Positions 55,888-64,000 of a stretch of DNA of 64,000 nucleotides are shown piece by piece. Source of the stretch: Desulfovibrio sp. TomC (GTDB taxonomy: Bacteria > Desulfobacterota > Desulfovibrionia > Desulfovibrionales > Desulfovibrionaceae); the NCBI RefSeq assembly GCF_000801335.2, contig NZ_JSEH01000007.1, positions 124,001 through 188,000 of the forward strand. The letters run 5' to 3'. Each line of letters begins with the position of its first letter. Position 1 is the stretch's first letter. The translations under genes and the position numbers were made by a program. The notes under the pieces are model-generated. The model ran no database searches. It saw only the letters and a list, made by a program, of their open reading frames with translations, and was not told where the DNA came from.

Positions 55888-56514
55888 ATGTGCGATTGTG
55901 CTGACGAAAAAGGCAGGCCCGGGGGCATGACCCGGCGCCAGTTCATCAGAAGCGTCATAGCCGCCGGCGTCGTCTCCTTTTCCGGGCCGCTTTTTCCCGG
56001 GCCGGCCGGAGCCGGTCCCAAGGCCACGCCCGGGGCTGTCGAGCGGCTCATCACCCTCACGGTCAACGGCCAGCAGCGCCGGGTGGACGTCATGCCCCAG
56101 GAAACCCTGGCCCAGACCCTGCGCGGCAAGCTGGGGCTGGCCGGACTCAAGATCGGCTGCGACCGGGCCGAATGCGGGGCCTGCACCGTACTGATCGACG
56201 ACGTGCCGCAGTATTCCTGTTCCATCCTCACCCACTCGGTCCGGGATAAAAAAATTCTGACCATCGAGGGGCTGGCCCGTCCCGACGGCGGCCTGCACCC
56301 CCTGCAGCAAGGCGTCCTCGACGAGCAGGGTTTCCAGTGCGGCTACTGCGCCCCGGGCTTTCTCATGGCCGCCCTTGGCTCCCTCAAGACCAATCCCGAG
56401 CCGACACGCCAGGAACTGGCCCAGGGCGTTTCGGGAAACCTCTGCCGTTGCCAGGATTACGACAAGATCCTCACCGCCCTCCTGCGCGGGGCCGAATATA
56501 TGAGGAGGGCGTAA
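55888..56514 (+). CDS. Tat-exported 2Fe-2S subunit of a molybdenum hydroxylase (PaoA-like)
   Basis: The 208-aa product has a twin-arginine signal (TRRQFIRSVIAAGVVSF; RR at 16-17), so the complex is exported folded to the periplasm. The plant-type ferredoxin domain ligands are Cys91, 96, 99 and 111 (GCDRAECGACT) and the second 2Fe-2S cluster uses Cys151, 154, 186 and 188 (CGYCAPG; NLCRCQ). ATG 55888 has GGAG upstream. It starts the operon; the Moco subunit follows after 3 bp. It resembles E. coli PaoA (YagT). Confidence 0.92.
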   Translation: MCDCADEKGRPGGMTRRQFIRSVIAAGVVSFSGPLFPGPAGAGPKATPGAVERLITLTVNGQQRRVDVMPQETLAQTLRGKLGLAGLKIGCDRAECGACTVLIDDVPQYSCSILTHSVRDKKILTIEGLARPDGGLHPLQQGVLDEQGFQCGYCAPGFLMAALGSLKTNPEPTRQELAQGVSGNLCRCQDYDKILTALLRGAEYMRRA

Positions 56515-56517
56515 GCC

Positions 56518-59010
56518 ATGCCGCCAAACGACGCGCTTTTCACGCCGAAACTGACCGGGCGCGACTACACCACGCCCGATTTGCGGGCCAAGCTCACTGG
56601 CGCGGCCCGCTACGCCGAGGACTTCCGGACCGAGGGCATGCTCGTATGCAAGCTTCTGTCCAGTCCCATGCCCCACGCCAGGGTGACGCGCCTGGACACG
56701 CGCGCCGCCCTGGCCATGCCCGGGGTGCGGGCCATCCTCACGGCCGACGATCTGCCGCCCCCGGCCGACTCCGTGTCCGACAGCGGCGCGGTCATCAAAG
56801 CCAGCCCCTGGGCCGAACGCGGCCTGACCATGGAGCCGCTCTACCGGGGCGACCCCATCCTGGCCGTGGCCGCCGTTGACGAGGCTTCCGCCGTTGCCGC
56901 CCTTGAGGCCGTCGACATCGCCTTTGAACCGCTGCCGTTTGTCATCGACCCCCTGGACAGCCTGCGTCCGGGCGGCCCCAACGCCCGCACTGACGGCAAT
57001 GTCTGGCTGCCGCCGGCCAAGGCCGGCGACCAGGCGACCGTAGGCGAACTCAAGTGGACGGCCGCTGATTTTGCTGCCGCCGGCCCGGACCGGCTTCCCC
57101 TGGGCAAGGCGACCGGCGAGTGGGCCTACGGCGACCTTGAGGCCGGGTTCAAACAGGCCGAACTGGTCCTGGACGAGACCTTTGTCACCCCCAACGTCAG
57201 CCACCAAGCCCTGGAGACCCGCTCCGCCCTGGCATGGTGGGAAAACGGCAAGCTCTTTCTCACCGCCGGCACCCAGAGCACCATCCAGACCGTGCCGGCC
57301 ATCGCCCGCTGGCTGGGCATGGACGCAGGCGACATCGTCTTTATCAGCGAATACACCGGCGGCGGTTTCGGCGGCAAAATCACGGCCTCGGTGGCCGTGG
57401 TCATCCCGGCCCTCCTGGCCAAGAAAGCCAAGGCCCCGGTCATGCTGCGGATCAGCCGCGAAGACGAGCAGGCCATCGGCCGGGCCAGGCCGAGCTGCAT
57501 CGGCCGGATGCGGGCAGGCTTTTCCAAGGAAGGACGCCTGCTGGCGCTGGACGTTTTTGTGGTCCAGGACAACGGCCCTTATGAGCAGCAACACGACTAT
57601 GCCCTGGTCGGACGCATGGCCTCCCTGCTCTATCAGCCCCAGGCCATGCGCTGGCGCGGGGCGCCCGTCCTGACCAATACGCCGACCCGCTCGGCCCAGA
57701 CCTCCCCGGGCGGCCTGCAAGCCCAGGCCTTCATGGGACCGGTGCTGGCCAAGGCTGCCCGCCTCCTGAACCTCGATCCCCTGGCCGTGTGCCGCCTCAA
57801 TTCGCCCGAGGGCGCGGCCCCGGTCGGACCGCCCAAACCCGACGGCAGCCTGAATGCCGCCACCAGCGCCTTTGTCAAACAGGCCCTGGACCAGGGCGCG
57901 CGGACGTTTGGCTGGGAAGCGCGCCGGGCCAGGCCGGCCTTGGCCACGGGACCGATCCGGCGGGGCATCGGCGTGGCCACGGGCTGTTTCGTGGCCGGCA
58001 CCATTGGTTTCGACGGCCTCTTTATCATAACCCTGGAAGGGAAGCTTCGCATCCACTGCGGCGTGGGCAACCTGGGCACGGAGTCGTTTAGCGACGTGCA
58101 GCGGGTGCTGGCCGACGCCATGGGCGTGCCCTGGGAGTCGTGCGAAATCGTCTGGGGCAATACGGGCCAACAGCTCGCCTGGAGCTGCGTGTCCGGCGGC
58201 AGTCAGACCATCCACGCCATGTCCCGGGCCGCCCTGGCGGCCAGTATCGACGCCAAACGAAAACTTCGGGAGATCGCCGCTGTCACCCTGGGCGGCCAGG
58301 CGGACGACTACCAAGTGGGAGGACTGCGGGTCTTTCGGGCCGATACAGGCCAGGGTCTCAGTTTCGCCGAGGCGGCCAAACAGGCCATCGCCCTGGGCGG
58401 GGTCTACGACGGCCACACCTGCCCGGACGACGTCCACAAGCTGACCAAGGCCTCGGTGGCCGCCCTGGCCGGCCAAGGGCTGGTGGCCGTGGCCCGCGAC
58501 GCCTTCGGGCGCGACGGCCAGACCTACTCCTATGTGGCCGCCTTTGCCGAGGTGGAGGTCGACGTCGAAACCGGCATGTACCGGATCACGAATTTCCACG
58601 CCGAGGCCGACGCCGGTCTGGTGGTTCATCCCCGGGCCTTTGCCGGTCAGCTGGTCGGCCGGTCCATGCTCGGCATCGGCCATGCCACCACCCAGAAATG
58701 GTTCTACGACAAGCACTACGGCCTGCCGGTGGCCACACGCTTCTACCAGACCCGGCCGCCGACCATCTTAAGCCTCCCGGACAAATTCACCTGGGGGTCC
58801 GTCGGCCTGCCCGATCCGCAAACCCCGATCGGAGCGCGCGGCATTGGCGAACCGCCGACCGGTGCGGCCTGCGCGGCAGTCTTGTGCGCCCTGGCCGACG
58901 CCCTGGGCGACGACCTGTTTTCCCGCGCCCCGGTCATGGCCGATGCCGTCCTAACCGCCCTCGAACCGGGAGCACGGCTCCGCCCGGGCGGCCTTTCGGC
59001 CAATGTCTGA
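56518..59010 (+). CDS. Molybdopterin-binding large subunit of a xanthine-oxidase-family enzyme (PaoC-like)
   Basis: The 830-aa product has the XDH/CO-dehydrogenase layout: an N-terminal a/b hammerhead domain (KLTGAARYAEDFRTEGMLVC), then Moco-binding domains. Moco motifs include GGGFGGKITASVAVVIPAL, CVSGGSQTIHAMS, and near the C-terminus GARGIGEPPTGAACAAVLCA, which contains the catalytic Glu. It has no signal peptide of its own and is presumably carried through Tat by the 2Fe-2S partner. Substrate (aldehyde, purine or N-heterocycle) cannot be told from sequence. Confidence 0.93.
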   Translation: MPPNDALFTPKLTGRDYTTPDLRAKLTGAARYAEDFRTEGMLVCKLLSSPMPHARVTRLDTRAALAMPGVRAILTADDLPPPADSVSDSGAVIKASPWAERGLTMEPLYRGDPILAVAAVDEASAVAALEAVDIAFEPLPFVIDPLDSLRPGGPNARTDGNVWLPPAKAGDQATVGELKWTAADFAAAGPDRLPLGKATGEWAYGDLEAGFKQAELVLDETFVTPNVSHQALETRSALAWWENGKLFLTAGTQSTIQTVPAIARWLGMDAGDIVFISEYTGGGFGGKITASVAVVIPALLAKKAKAPVMLRISREDEQAIGRARPSCIGRMRAGFSKEGRLLALDVFVVQDNGPYEQQHDYALVGRMASLLYQPQAMRWRGAPVLTNTPTRSAQTSPGGLQAQAFMGPVLAKAARLLNLDPLAVCRLNSPEGAAPVGPPKPDGSLNAATSAFVKQALDQGARTFGWEARRARPALATGPIRRGIGVATGCFVAGTIGFDGLFIITLEGKLRIHCGVGNLGTESFSDVQRVLADAMGVPWESCEIVWGNTGQQLAWSCVSGGSQTIHAMSRAALAASIDAKRKLREIAAVTLGGQADDYQVGGLRVFRADTGQGLSFAEAAKQAIALGGVYDGHTCPDDVHKLTKASVAALAGQGLVAVARDAFGRDGQTYSYVAAFAEVEVDVETGMYRITNFHAEADAGLVVHPRAFAGQLVGRSMLGIGHATTQKWFYDKHYGLPVATRFYQTRPPTILSLPDKFTWGSVGLPDPQTPIGARGIGEPPTGAACAAVLCALADALGDDLFSRAPVMADAVLTALEPGARLRPGGLSANV

Positions 59011-59048
59011 CCTTTGCGCCGCCGTTAAAACGGCGGCAGGAGAACGCT

Positions 59049-60047
59049 ATGGCGATCATACGCGACGGCATGCCGCCCTTTGACCTCTACCAACCGACAA
59101 GCGTTGAGGACGCCCTGGCCCTGGCCGAGCGCCTCGGGGGCGACGCCTGGATGCTGGCCGGGGGACTCGACAGTCTGGAGCGGTTCAAGGACCGCCTCAA
59201 ACGGCCCAAGGCGGTCATCGACCTCGGCCGCATCGCGGCCCTTCGGGGAGTCAGCCAGGACAACGGCGAGCTGGTTATCGGCCCCATGGCCACGCTGACG
59301 GCCATCGCCGGGCATCCGCTCATCCGGGCGCGCTTTGGCCTGCTGGCCGCTGCGGCCGGAGAAGTGGCCTCGCCGCAAATCCGCAACCAGGGAACCCTTG
59401 GCGGCAACATCTCCCAGGACACCCGCTGCTGGTATTATCGCGGCGGCTGGGACTGCTACCGGGCCGGCGGCAACATCTGCTACGCCGACACCCCGGAGGG
59501 CATGAACCGGGAACACGCCATCTTCGGGGCCAGCCGCTGCGCCGCCGTGTCGCCGTCGGACACCGCGCCGGCCCTCGTGGCCCTGGAGGCGAGACTGGTC
59601 GTCCAAAACGCCTCGGGCCGGCGCGAGATGGCGGCCGAGGACTATTTCGTCGGCCCGGATGACGATATTACCCGACTCAATGTACTTGGCCCCGGCGACC
59701 TGCTGACCGAAATTCGCATTCCGCAAACCTGGGCCGGGGCGCCCTTCTATTTCGAGAAAGTCCGCGACCGGCCGGTCTGGGATTTCCCGCTGGTCAACAT
59801 CGCGGCGGTCCTGAGCCTTCGCGGAGACCGCATCGCCAGGGCTCGCTTTGTCCTGGGCGCGGTGGCGGCCCGTCCCTGGCGTCTGCCCCGGGTGGAGGCG
59901 GCCGTGGCCGGCCAGTCCCGAAGCGCTGCCGCGGCCGCCGCAACTCTTGCCGCCGAAGGAGCGGTCAGCCTGACCCACAACGGCTATAAGACGACCTTGG
60001 TCCGCACTCTGGTCAAACGCGCCATTAACGGCAAGGAGGCGTCATGA
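59049..60047 (+). CDS. FAD-binding subunit with extra Fe-S insert (PaoB/HcrB-like)
   Basis: The 332-aa product is the CoxM/XDH-type FAD subunit: WMLAGGLDSLERFKDRL, VASPQIRNQGTLGGNISQDT. The insert QDTRCWYYRGGWDCYRAGGN, then IC and a later SRC gives Cys127, 136, 144 and 164, the pattern of a 4Fe-4S cluster as in E. coli PaoB and in 4-hydroxybenzoyl-CoA reductase beta subunits. The ATG at 59049 is 38 bp after the Moco gene. It overlaps the cytochrome b start by 4 bp. Confidence 0.92.
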   Translation: MAIIRDGMPPFDLYQPTSVEDALALAERLGGDAWMLAGGLDSLERFKDRLKRPKAVIDLGRIAALRGVSQDNGELVIGPMATLTAIAGHPLIRARFGLLAAAAGEVASPQIRNQGTLGGNISQDTRCWYYRGGWDCYRAGGNICYADTPEGMNREHAIFGASRCAAVSPSDTAPALVALEARLVVQNASGRREMAAEDYFVGPDDDITRLNVLGPGDLLTEIRIPQTWAGAPFYFEKVRDRPVWDFPLVNIAAVLSLRGDRIARARFVLGAVAARPWRLPRVEAAVAGQSRSAAAAAATLAAEGAVSLTHNGYKTTLVRTLVKRAINGKEAS

Positions 60048-60865
60048 ACCTTGTCGCCTGGGGAGCCTCGCCCTGGGGCCAGCCCGTCATCCTGCACGCT
60101 GCCTGGTACTTGCTTTGGGTTTCACTGGCTGCCGGCGCAGCCTTTGCCCTGGTCCACGCCCTATGGGTCCGCCTGCGCCGGCACGACGATGCCGGCCCGG
60201 CCATATCGCCCGAAGCGGCAGGGCGGTTCCCGGCCCGCATCGTGCGCCATTCCCTGCCGGCCCGGCTCTTTCACTGGACCATGGCCGCAGCCATGCTGAC
60301 GCTTTTGGGTACGGCTTTCTTGCCCAAGCTCGGTATCCGGTTCGATTGGGTGGGTATACACACGCTGGCAGGGACGGTCCTTCTCGCGGCCATCCTCTTT
60401 CACATCGTGCACGCCGTGTGCTGCATGGATTTTCGCTCCATCTGGCCCGAGCCGTCGGATTTGGCCGAAATCAAGGGATTGGGCGGCACGGCCGGGCAGG
60501 ACCGGTCGCCGGTCCGAACGGGCAAATATCCGCTCGGCAACAAACTCTACCATCTGGCCCTGGTGGTCCTGGGGCTGACCATGGCCGCCACCGGCCTTGT
60601 CCTGTTGTGGCGGGTGCGTACGCCTTTTCTCACCCGTGATCCGTACCGCTTTTTGAGCGACGGCGGCTGGGGCGTGGTCTACGCCCTGCACGGGCTGGCC
60701 GGCCTGTCCCTGGCGGCCCTGGTCATCATCCACATCTATTTCGCCCTGCGCCCCGAAAAGCGCCCGATCACCCGGTCCATGCTCACCGGGACCATGGACC
60801 GCGATTACTTCCTCGGCCACCACGACCCTGCCCGCTGGAGCGGCAGGCAGGATTCAACCCGATAA
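60044..60865 (+). CDS. Cytochrome b membrane subunit of the Mo-hydroxylase operon
   Basis: The 273-aa product has about five membrane segments. His residues sit in RHSLPARLFHWTMAAAML, DWVGIHTLAG, LFHIVHAVCC and LHGLAGLSLAALVIIHIYF, the pattern of diheme formate-dehydrogenase-gamma/cytochrome b561-like subunits. It would pass electrons from the periplasmic dehydrogenase to the quinone pool. PaoABC of E. coli lacks such a subunit. ATG overlaps the FAD gene stop (ATGA), supporting one complex. Confidence 0.9.
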   Translation: MNLVAWGASPWGQPVILHAAWYLLWVSLAAGAAFALVHALWVRLRRHDDAGPAISPEAAGRFPARIVRHSLPARLFHWTMAAAMLTLLGTAFLPKLGIRFDWVGIHTLAGTVLLAAILFHIVHAVCCMDFRSIWPEPSDLAEIKGLGGTAGQDRSPVRTGKYPLGNKLYHLALVVLGLTMAATGLVLLWRVRTPFLTRDPYRFLSDGGWGVVYALHGLAGLSLAALVIIHIYFALRPEKRPITRSMLTGTMDRDYFLGHHDPARWSGRQDSTR

Positions 60866-60887
60866 CGCCTGCCGGAGACATGAAACC

Positions 60888-61334
60888 ATGACGGAATTTG
60901 CCGATATTGCCAGGCGCTGCGACGCCATCGAGGAATGCTACGAGTTCATGCTGGCCTATGCGGCCCAGGGCCTCGCCGACGACCGGGACAGCCGCAGCGG
61001 GACACAGCTGCGGGAACTGCTGACCCGGGCCGTTAACGCGGCTTGCGGCCTGCCCGCAGCCTACGGTGCCGCGACGCAGGCCCTGGAACTCGCGCCCAGA
61101 CAACGCTACCAGGACTTTCTCGATGTCCTTCGCGCGGATACGGCCAAGGCGCTGGCAGCCATGGAACTCGTGCTGGCCCAGCCGCGCATTTCCTCCCAGC
61201 TCATCGACAATCTCAACGCCTCTCTGCACGTGCGCACGCTCCTGACCGATGTCTTTCTGCTCGATGAGATCCTGGGCATACAGCAAGCCCTGCGGGGACC
61301 GGCGGCCAGCATTCCGGACCATCAGCCAGCCTAA
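60888..61334 (+). CDS. Conserved-looking small protein at the end of the Mo-hydroxylase operon
   Basis: The 148-aa product is almost entirely alpha-helical (FADIARRCDAIEECYEFMLA; RYQDFLDVLRADTAKALAAM; LHVRTLLTDVFLLDEIL). No signal peptide, cofactor motif or known family is seen. It lies 22 bp after the cytochrome b gene and is probably in the same operon. A cytoplasmic maturation or Moco-insertion chaperone is one guess, by analogy with helical chaperones of other Mo enzymes. Confidence 0.65.
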   Translation: MTEFADIARRCDAIEECYEFMLAYAAQGLADDRDSRSGTQLRELLTRAVNAACGLPAAYGAATQALELAPRQRYQDFLDVLRADTAKALAAMELVLAQPRISSQLIDNLNASLHVRTLLTDVFLLDEILGIQQALRGPAASIPDHQPA

Positions 61335-61550
61335 ACTGTTCAGGTGCGCCCGATAACAAAAATGCCCTTGCCGCTACCGGAATTATCGACCTGCCGGGTG
61401 TCGGCATCGAGGTGCAGTCCAGTCATTTCCGGCATTCCAGCATCCTGAGCTCACCCAGGAATCCATTCGTTCCGACATCTGATTTCCTGCATCCCTCCTG
61501 GAGATATTGACACACATGAATCAAGAGCGTACAGGAATCAACTCGCACGC

Positions 61551-61626
61551 GCCAGCATAGCTCAGTTGGTAGAGCAGCTGATTCGTAATCAGCAGGTCAA
61601 GAGTTCGAGTCTCTTTGCTGGCTCCA
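61551..61626 (+). tRNA. tRNA-Thr(CGT), probable integration site of a second island
   Basis: A 76-nt cloverleaf with encoded CCA. Acceptor GCCAGCA/TGCTGGC, D-arm TAGCTCAG, anticodon loop TTCGTAA giving CGT (codon ACG), T-arm AGTTCGAGT. Immediately downstream the base composition changes to AT-rich, foreign-looking DNA. Confidence 0.95.
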
Positions 61627-61633
61627 TTATTTC

Positions 61634-61667
61634 AAGGGGTTAGGACCGATGGTCCTGGCCCCTTTTT
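61634..61667 (+). terminator. Terminator of tRNA-Thr
   Basis: AAGGGGTTAGGACC (61634-61647) pairs with GGTCCTGGCCCCTT (61651-61664) with a 3-nt loop and one mismatch, followed by a T-run. Confidence 0.9.
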
Positions 61668-62364
61668 CGTTTATCAGATGCCCCTGCCTGTTGGCTCCGT
61701 TGGCGGACCCGATTTGTCCGCTATCCCCCCTGTCCCCATTTTTTCACGAGTTTTGGCACTGCCGGAATATTATCCTACTATTTCAGTATTTTGAAATATT
61801 TTGAACGATTTTGAACGCCGATTTTTTGCGTTTCCCTGGTAATTTTAGTGTGTTGCGTCTAATCTGTGGGAAATTTGAAATTTTGAACGCTGTGGGGTTT
61901 CGGGCGGCCGGGGAGAAATGAACCGAGATACGCGGCGATGAGCCGGGTTGCATAAGGCGCAGACGTCTGCGCGTGTAGTCGAGGGGGCGTGGAAATGCGC
62001 ATCTTTTTGGAAACATATATTCCATCTCTGCCTTAGGGATGGGTCCGCAAATTATGCCCGCTAAAATATTTTGTCAGAAACGCCGTAAAAAGAAATCTAA
62101 ACCGCTTATTCACAATAGATCCACCCCATCTTCCAACTGACGACTGAATTTATTGACTAGTGTTGCGTTCGTGAAATAATATTGATATCGTATGTATGCA
62201 CTTGACTCCGGTAGACTATCAACTTAAATGCCCAATGGAATGTTATTCACAAGTTAGGTCTCTACGCCACTGACCATGCGTGAAATCTATTAAACCATAT
62301 CATTCGCCCCTTGACTGTTTTCCATAACAACAAAACAACTGAACAACATAGGAGATAAATCTAA
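61668..62364. other. AT-rich gene-free left end of second island
   Basis: About 700 bp with no supported gene. Between 61775 and 61890 TTTTGAAC-type words recur (61792, 61800, 61808, 61881), which may be protein-binding sites or simple decay. GGAG at 62350 marks the SD of the McrB-like gene. Confidence 0.45.
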
Positions 62365-64000
62365 ATGAAAAGCAGACTGAAGAACCTTTACAAATATTTG
62401 ATTGAAAACAGGAAGCACGAAGTAAAAGGCTGGCATGACGCCTATCGCGAGTTTTATGGTCAGGTCGAACAAATCCGTGAACGAATCAAATCAGGAGAAG
62501 GTTTGTCTCAAAGGGATGAGGCTTTCCTGAAGCAGCTCCTCTATGAAAAAAGTAACGGGATTGCTTCTCGCGGCCAGTCTGTTTTAAGCTACGAAAACTT
62601 CCAGTCATTCATCAAAGACAAGGATTTCTTATCCGCGCTGCAACAATTCATCCTGACTCCCAACAAAGCGTGCTTCAGAAAATTTGACGCCGCGTGGTCT
62701 GACCAAGGCAAGTCCAACAATCCAGTCCTTGTCAATCGTGTGGCGGCGGCCTGCACGCTCGAAGTTTCCACAACGGTCGATTCCGGTAAGTTCAATCAGG
62801 TCTTTAGCTGGCTTATACGTGAAGGAATTATCCGTGCATATCCTGCAGAAGAGGATCAAGACTGGTATTCAAAAAACACTTTTCTGCTGAAGATCATCAA
62901 AGATGAGTTCAACGATGAGCTTCTGGACGATAAAATGGATGTTTTTTATCTGAGTCAGTTTGTCTGGGTGCTCTATGAGAATCTTTCCAATCCATTCAGC
63001 CTAACAAAGCAAATCGTTAAATACGGTGCCCCTGGAACTGGAAAAACATACCAAGCTCGCCAGCAGACCTCTCTGCTGTTTGATATCTGGAAAGAGGAGT
63101 TTGCTCCGAACAGTAAACTCACACATTCAAGCCAGATTGAGCTGGTACAATTCCATCCTTCTTTCAGTTATGAAGACTTCATGGAAGGCTTACGCCCTGT
63201 TCTGGATGGTAATGGAACCGCGCAACTGACGTTACAGAATGGTGTTTTCAAGAAATTTTGCAGAAACGCCGGAAAGTGGGAAATTGATGTTTGCAGCCTT
63301 GGTCTCAATCGGGACTGGGAATCAATCACGCTCGATGAGCTTCGGCCCTATAGAGAAAAGTTATCAGGTGCTCATTGGAAATACATCTTCGAAATATCAG
63401 ACTCGTCGAAGCTAGTATCCGAGGCTGTGCCACCATTCTTCTTTATAATCGATGAAGTAAACAGAGCCGAGTTGTCCCGGGTCTTTGGTGAACTGATGTA
63501 TTGCCTGGAATATCGTGGCATCAAGGGCAGCGTCAAAACCCAGTATGCCAATTTGAATAATGATATTACCGGCATGCTTAAGACCGATCAGGGGTATCTA
63601 TTCTTCATTCCAACAAACATTTATCTGATCGGAACGATGAACACCATTGACCGAAGCGTGGAAAGCTTTGATTTCGCTCTTCGACGCAGATTCCGCTGGG
63701 AAGAAGTGACGCCGGATACAGGGCTATTGAGATATCACCTAAACCAGTTCTGCAAAACCTGGTTACCTCTGGCAGACAATCTTGAACAACTGAACACCCA
63801 GATAGCCAAGGAACCATTGCTGGGCCATGATTATCAAATCGGTCATGCCTATTTGATGAACTTGAAGTATGCCACTAGCCTTACAGTCGCTGAGGCTAGA
63901 GAGCGTGTCTGGGATGATTGCCTCCGGCCTTTGCTGCAGGAATACCTACGCGGTACCGGCAAGGAGGCTGAACTCATCGGTTCTTTTGGAAAGGCATTCG
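62365..64000 (+). CDS. mcrB: McrB-type AAA+ restriction GTPase (runs off the window)
   Basis: An open frame from ATG 62365 (GGAG upstream) continues in frame to the window end (545 codons seen). The N-terminal about 210 residues are a variable target-recognition-like region. The AAA+ core follows: Walker A YGAPGTGKTYQARQQ (about 222-236), FHPSFSYEDFMEGLRPVLDG, Walker B FFIIDEVNRAELSRVFGELM (about 353-372), sensor LIGTMNTIDRSVESFDFALR and arginine fingers RRRFRWEE. This is the McrB family that, with McrC, cleaves modified DNA. McrC should lie beyond 64000. Base composition is much lower in GC than the chromosome. Confidence 0.9.
   Translation, partial: MKSRLKNLYKYLIENRKHEVKGWHDAYREFYGQVEQIRERIKSGEGLSQRDEAFLKQLLYEKSNGIASRGQSVLSYENFQSFIKDKDFLSALQQFILTPNKACFRKFDAAWSDQGKSNNPVLVNRVAAACTLEVSTTVDSGKFNQVFSWLIREGIIRAYPAEEDQDWYSKNTFLLKIIKDEFNDELLDDKMDVFYLSQFVWVLYENLSNPFSLTKQIVKYGAPGTGKTYQARQQTSLLFDIWKEEFAPNSKLTHSSQIELVQFHPSFSYEDFMEGLRPVLDGNGTAQLTLQNGVFKKFCRNAGKWEIDVCSLGLNRDWESITLDELRPYREKLSGAHWKYIFEISDSSKLVSEAVPPFFFIIDEVNRAELSRVFGELMYCLEYRGIKGSVKTQYANLNNDITGMLKTDQGYLFFIPTNIYLIGTMNTIDRSVESFDFALRRRFRWEEVTPDTGLLRYHLNQFCKTWLPLADNLEQLNTQIAKEPLLGHDYQIGHAYLMNLKYATSLTVAEARERVWDDCLRPLLQEYLRGTGKEAELIGSFGKAF

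Noticed and set aside
55873-58716. 947-codon minus-strand ORF opposite the Mo-hydroxylase genes
   Set aside because: A shadow of high-GC coding DNA; Gly/His/Ala-rich with no motifs, whereas the plus strand has clear cofactor motifs and SDs.
61783-62025. 80-codon minus-strand ORF after tRNA-Thr
   Set aside because: No SD and no family; lies in AT-rich decayed DNA with repeated TTTTGAAC words.

Overview
The window is about 64 kb of a high-GC bacterial chromosome. Gene content points to an anaerobic, nitrogen-fixing deltaproteobacterium of the Desulfovibrio/Solidesulfovibrio type. The evidence is an Fe-only nitrogenase operon carrying the nifI1/nifI2 pair typical of anaerobes, a Desulfovibrio-style outer-membrane porin, a CarD-like regulator, and many molybdenum-related genes. 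The taxon is an inference; no 16S gene is present.

Layout: (1) 1-4049 holds the tail of an unidentified gene, a 41-aa ORF beside a dyad, a molybdate transporter in the order modB-modA-modC, and a lipase-like hydrolase. (2) About 4474-18348 is a 13.9-kb genomic island. It is bounded by a 50-bp direct repeat that is the 3' end of tRNA-Arg(CCT), whose intact copy lies at 18299-18375 on the minus strand. The island carries a tyrosine integrase, hicAB, a zinc-ribbon protein, a small DNA-binding-like protein, a Toprim/helicase-type primase, an IS66 remnant, a three-ORF membrane/TPR cargo block, an 11-repeat type I-F CRISPR array with no cas genes, and an IS3 remnant that separates the array from a methyltransferase fragment. 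(3) 18778-41903 is core chromosome: degP-like protease, ispE, tRNA-Gln, prs, rplY, pth, carD-like, rho, an M48-TPR protease, a PCC-domain protein, a large alpha-2-macroglobulin, a PilT/PilU-like ATPase, a lipase-like hydrolase, tRNA-Val and two tRNA-Asp genes, a B12-binding radical SAM enzyme, and a YciH/SUI1 protein, ending with the anfA activator.

(4) 40209-49176 is an alternative (iron-only) nitrogenase locus: divergent anfA, then anfH-nifI1-nifI2-anfD-anfG-anfK, followed by a gamma-glutamylcyclotransferase-like gene and a PNPOx-like flavin/heme-binding gene. The anfA-anfH gap contains three perfect GTAC-N6-GTAC palindromes and a -24/-12 sigma-54 promoter. AnfA has a duplicated C-X4-C box at its N-terminus. 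Together with modBAC this suggests a Mo-status-dependent nitrogenase switch, although nothing in the window proves that link.

(5) 49373-61334 holds a porin, a minus-strand operon (isochorismatase-like, ABM-domain membrane protein, YtcJ-like amidohydrolase with an odd Cys/His tail), a NnrU/ICMT-like membrane protein, and a Mo-hydroxylase operon. That operon encodes a Tat-exported 2Fe-2S subunit, a Moco subunit, an FAD subunit with a PaoB-type four-cysteine insert, a cytochrome b and a small unknown protein. It looks like a PaoABC-type periplasmic dehydrogenase wired to the membrane. (6) After tRNA-Thr(CGT) at 61551-61626 base composition drops and a second island begins, with an McrB-type restriction ATPase that runs off the window.
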